Below are positions 56,762 to 59,913 of a stretch of DNA of 59,913 nt, in pieces. Both the position numbers and the translations under genes were made by a program. Where the stretch lies: contig NPFB01000059.1 in NCBI GenBank assembly GCA_014084085.1, forward strand, positions 140,009 through 199,921. The letters are read 5' to 3'. The DNA comes from Hondaea fermentalgiana (taxonomy: Eukaryota; Sar; Bigyra; Thraustochytrida; Thraustochytriidae). Position 1 is the first letter of the stretch. Every line of letters starts with the position of its first letter. The notes under the pieces were generated by a model. That model had not been told where the DNA came from and did not search any database. It saw nothing but the letters and a program-made list of their open reading frames with translations.

Positions 56762-57215
56762 GCAGCGGACTCAGCCATTTCTGCTACTGGATGAGAAGCT
56801 GACACTGCGGACACTCCCGCCACACATAAAACTAAATTCTCTTCGATTACGTGCAGAAACAGGCGTGCAAGCGTCGGAGCTTGAAGTCCTCACAAACGAT
56901 AGATCACGTAAATTCAGACTATACGTCTGATGCGCTCTTCATCCGGGGGGGGGGGGGGGGGGGGTGAACCTTTTGCTTTTTATTCTTAAGAACACGTCAA
57001 ATCTTATTTTCATTTATGATGTTTGTAATCGTTGATAATTGCTGCGCAAGAGGAAGCGATCACATGCATGGTCATCGGAAACAGAGCTGCTGAGTGATAT
57101 TTCTGCTCACGGCATCAACAAAAGACACATGGGCCGAGAAGCAGGATCACAAGGCGGGGGGAGATGGGGAAGGCTCGAATTTTCGCAAACGTGTGGGAGA
57201 GTGAAAGATACACGA
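56762..57215. other. Spacer between tRNA cluster and TPR gene, with poly-G tract
   Basis: It has a run of 20 G at 56945-56964 and the 3' flank of the TPR gene. No gene is seen. Confidence 0.5.
56945..56964. repeat. Poly-G tract (20 G)
   Basis: Uninterrupted run of G. With the poly-C tract at 53226-53246 it brackets the NDUFA12-tRNA interval as an inverted homopolymer pair. Confidence 0.9.
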
Positions 57216-59630
57216 TCACACACAGACGGGAGGCTCCGTGTCCAGCAGGGATTTGCGGCGCTCGTAGCTATGAAAGATGGACTCGGAACGCCTGGTGGAA
57301 GGATGCATCGGCCCAAGAGCTTGCTTGCGAATGTCATAGGCAAGCTCAGAGAGCTTTACGGATTGGTCGAGATCTTTGAGATCAGAAAAGACGGAGGCCA
57401 TGCGATCGAGAATGTCAGCAACCGGTTCCGTCCTTTCACCATAAATCTGTCGAGCAATGCCAAGCGCAACGGAGAGGTGGAAAAGCCCACGCTCGCGATC
57501 AGGACTCTTGTCGTCGAGCAATACGGTTGCCTTTTGCTCCAAGGTCGGGAGAATTTGGGGGTTGAGGTCCTGGACCACGCGAGGGACGGAACCAGTGGCC
57601 TCCTCAAATCCCTTGAGTGCTTGGCGCGCGCTGGACAAACCCTCGTGGCCGCAGAGCGCTTGTAGGACATCATCGAGAGTATTCTTAGCCCGGGGGTGGT
57701 CTTCGTACGCCTGCGCGAAGTAAATCTCCAGAGCACGATCGTACTGCTCGAGAGCCTTGTTTTTCAAGCCCTGCACGCGATAGATTTCGCCAATGTTCGA
57801 ATACGTAGACGCTAGTTTGGGATGTGAGTCACCAAGCTCGCGCTTGCGGATGCTGAGGGCCTCTTTGCAGTATTTTATGGCCCTTTCGTATTTTTGATTT
57901 TGCAGATGCACGTGCGCAGCATTGTTGAGAGCCATGGCCACGAGCTTGTGGTCGTCTCCATAGAGTTGGCGGTAGATCTCGATAGCCTCGTCGTAATAGC
58001 CGCTGGCATCCTTGTAGGCTGCCTCAAGACTGCGGCGCGCCTCCTCCTTGTCCTCAACGCTGCTGAGCTGAAGCTGACGTTGCTGCTGCTCCATGGCAAT
58101 TTCGGCTGTGGTCCGCAGCAGCGCAGCGGTCTCGAGGTGCTTGTGCCCAAACTTGGCTTCAAAGAGTGGGCGGGCCTCCTTGGCCGACTCGAGCGCCTCG
58201 TCGAGAAAACCAAGACGCCTTTGGCAGATGGCAATATCACAGAGAAGCCGGGCGACGCGCGCGTTGCGGTTGCCGAGTTCCCGGCGCGAGACGTCGAGTG
58301 CTTCCTGGTAAAAGGAGCGGGCGCCCGAATAGTTGCCCGCGGCCGAGACGAGCTGACCGGCACGGTGCAAGAGCGCGCCGAACCAGGCAATGGCATCGCC
58401 GGGTTCAATGCTTGCGCGCTTCGCTTCGACGGCCCTGAGCGTGCTCTCGGCGAGCCATGCCCGCACGCAGGCGTTGAATGCGTCGTTTGCGTGCTTTTCG
58501 CTGCCGTAGATCTCCGCGAGGACGTCATCGATGACGCGGCGGTCGTGGCGGTTCCGACAGCGCGAAAGGGTGACGTCGAATTTGGTTTCGCAGAGCTTGA
58601 TAATCTTTTGTGGGGTGTGCTGCAGGGCTGTGGCGAATCGTGCGTCCTCGCCGACGGGGCACAAGAGGTGGAAAGGTGCCTCGAGCTCCATGCCGGCGAG
58701 GACCTCATAGACGCACCATGACCTAGACAGTGGGACAGGGTCCATCCACGACTTGAAGAAGAGGAGGCGTTCATCGAAGCTACCTGCGGCGATGCGGGAG
58801 CGGCGCAAGAGCTCACGCGTGACGGCGACCTCTTCCATTTCTCGAGCTTGATCGGGGTCTTGTGCGTCTTCTGCTTGCATATCTGCGTCTGCGCCGGTGG
58901 CACGAGTGGCAACATCTTGTGGCTTTGCGCGTACTTGGTTCGCGCAGAGGACGTCGATCCAGACAAAGCAGGTTGCCGCATCGACGCCGGCGTAGTGTGC
59001 CTCGAGGGCGTCAATGAGCGCCGAGAGCTTGGTCGCGCGCGGTGCGGACACATAGGCTCCCTCGAAAACGTCTCCGAGTTTGGCCTGTCCGTCTTCGAGG
59101 ACTTCCTTGGCGTAGATACCGCCACGGTGCACGCGCATGGCGGGCAGCACGACAAACTGGCAAATATCCTCGAGCGTCCACTCCTCGCGAGTCTTGATGC
59201 GGACCTCGCGGCCGGTCTCTAGCTCAACGTCGTCCTTGTGGGACGCCTCGAAGGTGTCGATGTCGTCTGCGTCGCCATTGGCGCGCTTGTTGCGCGCGGT
59301 GGGTTCGCCCCAGAAGGGCGACCTACAGACGAGAAAGTCGTCCTCCTTGCGCAGGACCTCGACGGACTGTCCGCGTTTGAGGCCCCTCTTGCGCGACGCG
59401 CGCATGCACTCGCCCAGCTGCACGCCGGGCGCCTCCTCCTCCGCGCGGACCCTCTCGTGCAGCGCCTGCAGGCTCGCCAGGCTCACGCCGCGGAAGCTGG
59501 CGAGGGCGTCCTCGCGCCCGCTCGCGCGTGCATCGTCATCCCCATCGCCGCCATCCCGCGCGTCGCGCTCGCCCTTGCCGCGCGACACGGCGCGCCGCAC
59601 GCTCTTGCGCAGCGCGCTCACGCGCCGCAT
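57216..59630 (-). CDS. TIR-like N-terminal region plus kinesin-light-chain-type TPR protein
   Basis: From the ATG at 59630 the product has 804 residues; the open frame continues to 59903 through a Lys/Arg/Glu run coded by a CTTT microsatellite, which is rejected as leader. Residues 1-45 are basic. Residues ~150-340 look like a TIR-related signalling domain: the AYVSAP strand (192-197), FVWIDVLCANQ (222-232) and SRSWCVYEVLAGME (302-315), the last two being typical of TIR-like domains in stramenopile TPR proteins. From ~414 to the end there are TPR units of the kinesin-light-chain type, such as NYSGARSFYQEALDVSRRELG, KYERAIKYCKEALSIRKRELG and LKNKALEQYDRALEIYF. A light chain of kinesin would have a heptad coiled coil instead, so a signalling or scaffold role is more likely (inference). 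Confidence 0.8.
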   Translation of the reverse strand: MRRVSALRKSVRRAVSRGKGERDARDGGDGDDDARASGREDALASFRGVSLASLQALHERVRAEEEAPGVQLGECMRASRKRGLKRGQSVEVLRKEDDFLVCRSPFWGEPTARNKRANGDADDIDTFEASHKDDVELETGREVRIKTREEWTLEDICQFVVLPAMRVHRGGIYAKEVLEDGQAKLGDVFEGAYVSAPRATKLSALIDALEAHYAGVDAATCFVWIDVLCANQVRAKPQDVATRATGADADMQAEDAQDPDQAREMEEVAVTRELLRRSRIAAGSFDERLLFFKSWMDPVPLSRSWCVYEVLAGMELEAPFHLLCPVGEDARFATALQHTPQKIIKLCETKFDVTLSRCRNRHDRRVIDDVLAEIYGSEKHANDAFNACVRAWLAESTLRAVEAKRASIEPGDAIAWFGALLHRAGQLVSAAGNYSGARSFYQEALDVSRRELGNRNARVARLLCDIAICQRRLGFLDEALESAKEARPLFEAKFGHKHLETAALLRTTAEIAMEQQQRQLQLSSVEDKEEARRSLEAAYKDASGYYDEAIEIYRQLYGDDHKLVAMALNNAAHVHLQNQKYERAIKYCKEALSIRKRELGDSHPKLASTYSNIGEIYRVQGLKNKALEQYDRALEIYFAQAYEDHPRAKNTLDDVLQALCGHEGLSSARQALKGFEEATGSVPRVVQDLNPQILPTLEQKATVLLDDKSPDRERGLFHLSVALGIARQIYGERTEPVADILDRMASVFSDLKDLDQSVKLSELAYDIRKQALGPMHPSTRRSESIFHSYERRKSLLDTEPPVCV

Positions 59631-59779
59631 CCCGCCGCCCGCTCCGCCGCCCGCTCCGCGCACAGCCGCCGCGCACAGCCGCCGCGCAAAGCCGCCGCCT
59701 CCGTGTCCCGTCTGCGCTTTGCCTCCTCGCTTTACTTTCCTTCCTTCGCCTCCCCTGCTTTCTCCTTTCCCTCTTTCCC

Positions 59780-59822
<43 letters not shown>

Positions 59823-59913
59823 CACGGCCAAGCAGAGGCGGAGAGGAGAGAGAGGCCTCCTCCGCCTCCTCCCGCGCCGGCACGTGCCGATCGCGACGCG
59901 CACGTGCGCCGCC
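59631..59913. other. Right edge, upstream region with CTTT microsatellite
   Basis: It holds the presumed promoter and leader of the TPR gene. A CTTT run occupies 59781-59821. No other gene is seen. Confidence 0.5.

Overview
The window looks like nuclear DNA of a GC-rich, intron-poor protist, most likely a stramenopile and quite possibly a thraustochytrid (inference). The reasons are eukaryotic genes such as TRAPPC1, NDUFA12, HAS1, GNL1, a DOT1-like methyltransferase and a tRNA-Pro cluster; long intronless reading frames next to a few genes with short GT-AG introns; mitochondrial presequences; an AP2-type DNA-binding protein outside plants; and a TMEM249-like protein, a family tied to flagellar CatSper channels. 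Two runs of exactly 100 N (27151-27250 and 40156-40255) mark scaffold gaps, so this is a draft assembly.

Layout. 0.5-5 kb: a PA-clan protease-like protein with a Cys nucleophile, divergent from B12-dependent methylmalonyl-CoA mutase. 5-7.6 kb: repeat-rich DNA without a confident gene. 7.6-10.1 kb: a SAM methyltransferase facing a TPR-like protein. 10.1-12.6 kb: low-complexity DNA. 12.6-17 kb: TRAPPC1 and a CNNM/DUF21-CBS membrane protein. 17.4-26.3 kb: a very large voltage-gated K+ channel with a Ca2+-binding extracellular domain, the helicase HAS1, a four-exon TMEM249-like gene and a DOT1-like methyltransferase. 26.3-27.7 kb: a direct repeat around a gap. 27.7-36.6 kb: a poly-Ser protein, a sphingosine/diacylglycerol-kinase-like enzyme, a flavin monooxygenase, an AP2 protein, a TMEM70-like protein and GNL1. 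37-39.3 kb: a disordered poly-Q/poly-N protein with repeated R-x-S-N-L motifs. 39.3-41.8 kb: repeats and a gap. 41.8-43.7 kb: a VCPIP1-like OTU/PUB deubiquitinase.

44-49 kb is the accessory part: two copies of a module encoding a small Cys-rich protein, one with a 3'-end partial copy, 99-bp satellite repeats, and fragments of a decayed repeated element. 50-52.5 kb: a diacylglycerol-lipase-like enzyme. 53.5-54.3 kb: NDUFA12 (two exons). 55-56.8 kb: four tRNA-Pro(AGG) genes on one strand. 57.2-59.6 kb: a kinesin-light-chain-type TPR protein with a TIR-like N-terminal region.

The genes are mostly unrelated housekeeping functions in mixed orientation, as is normal for a eukaryote. Loose themes are mitochondrial function (mutase, NDUFA12, TMEM70-like, protease-like), lipid signalling (DAG-lipase-like, lipid-kinase-like) and ion transport (Kv, CNNM, TMEM249). 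The least explained items are the Cys-rich module pair, the Ca2+-domain Kv channel and the TMEM249-like gene.
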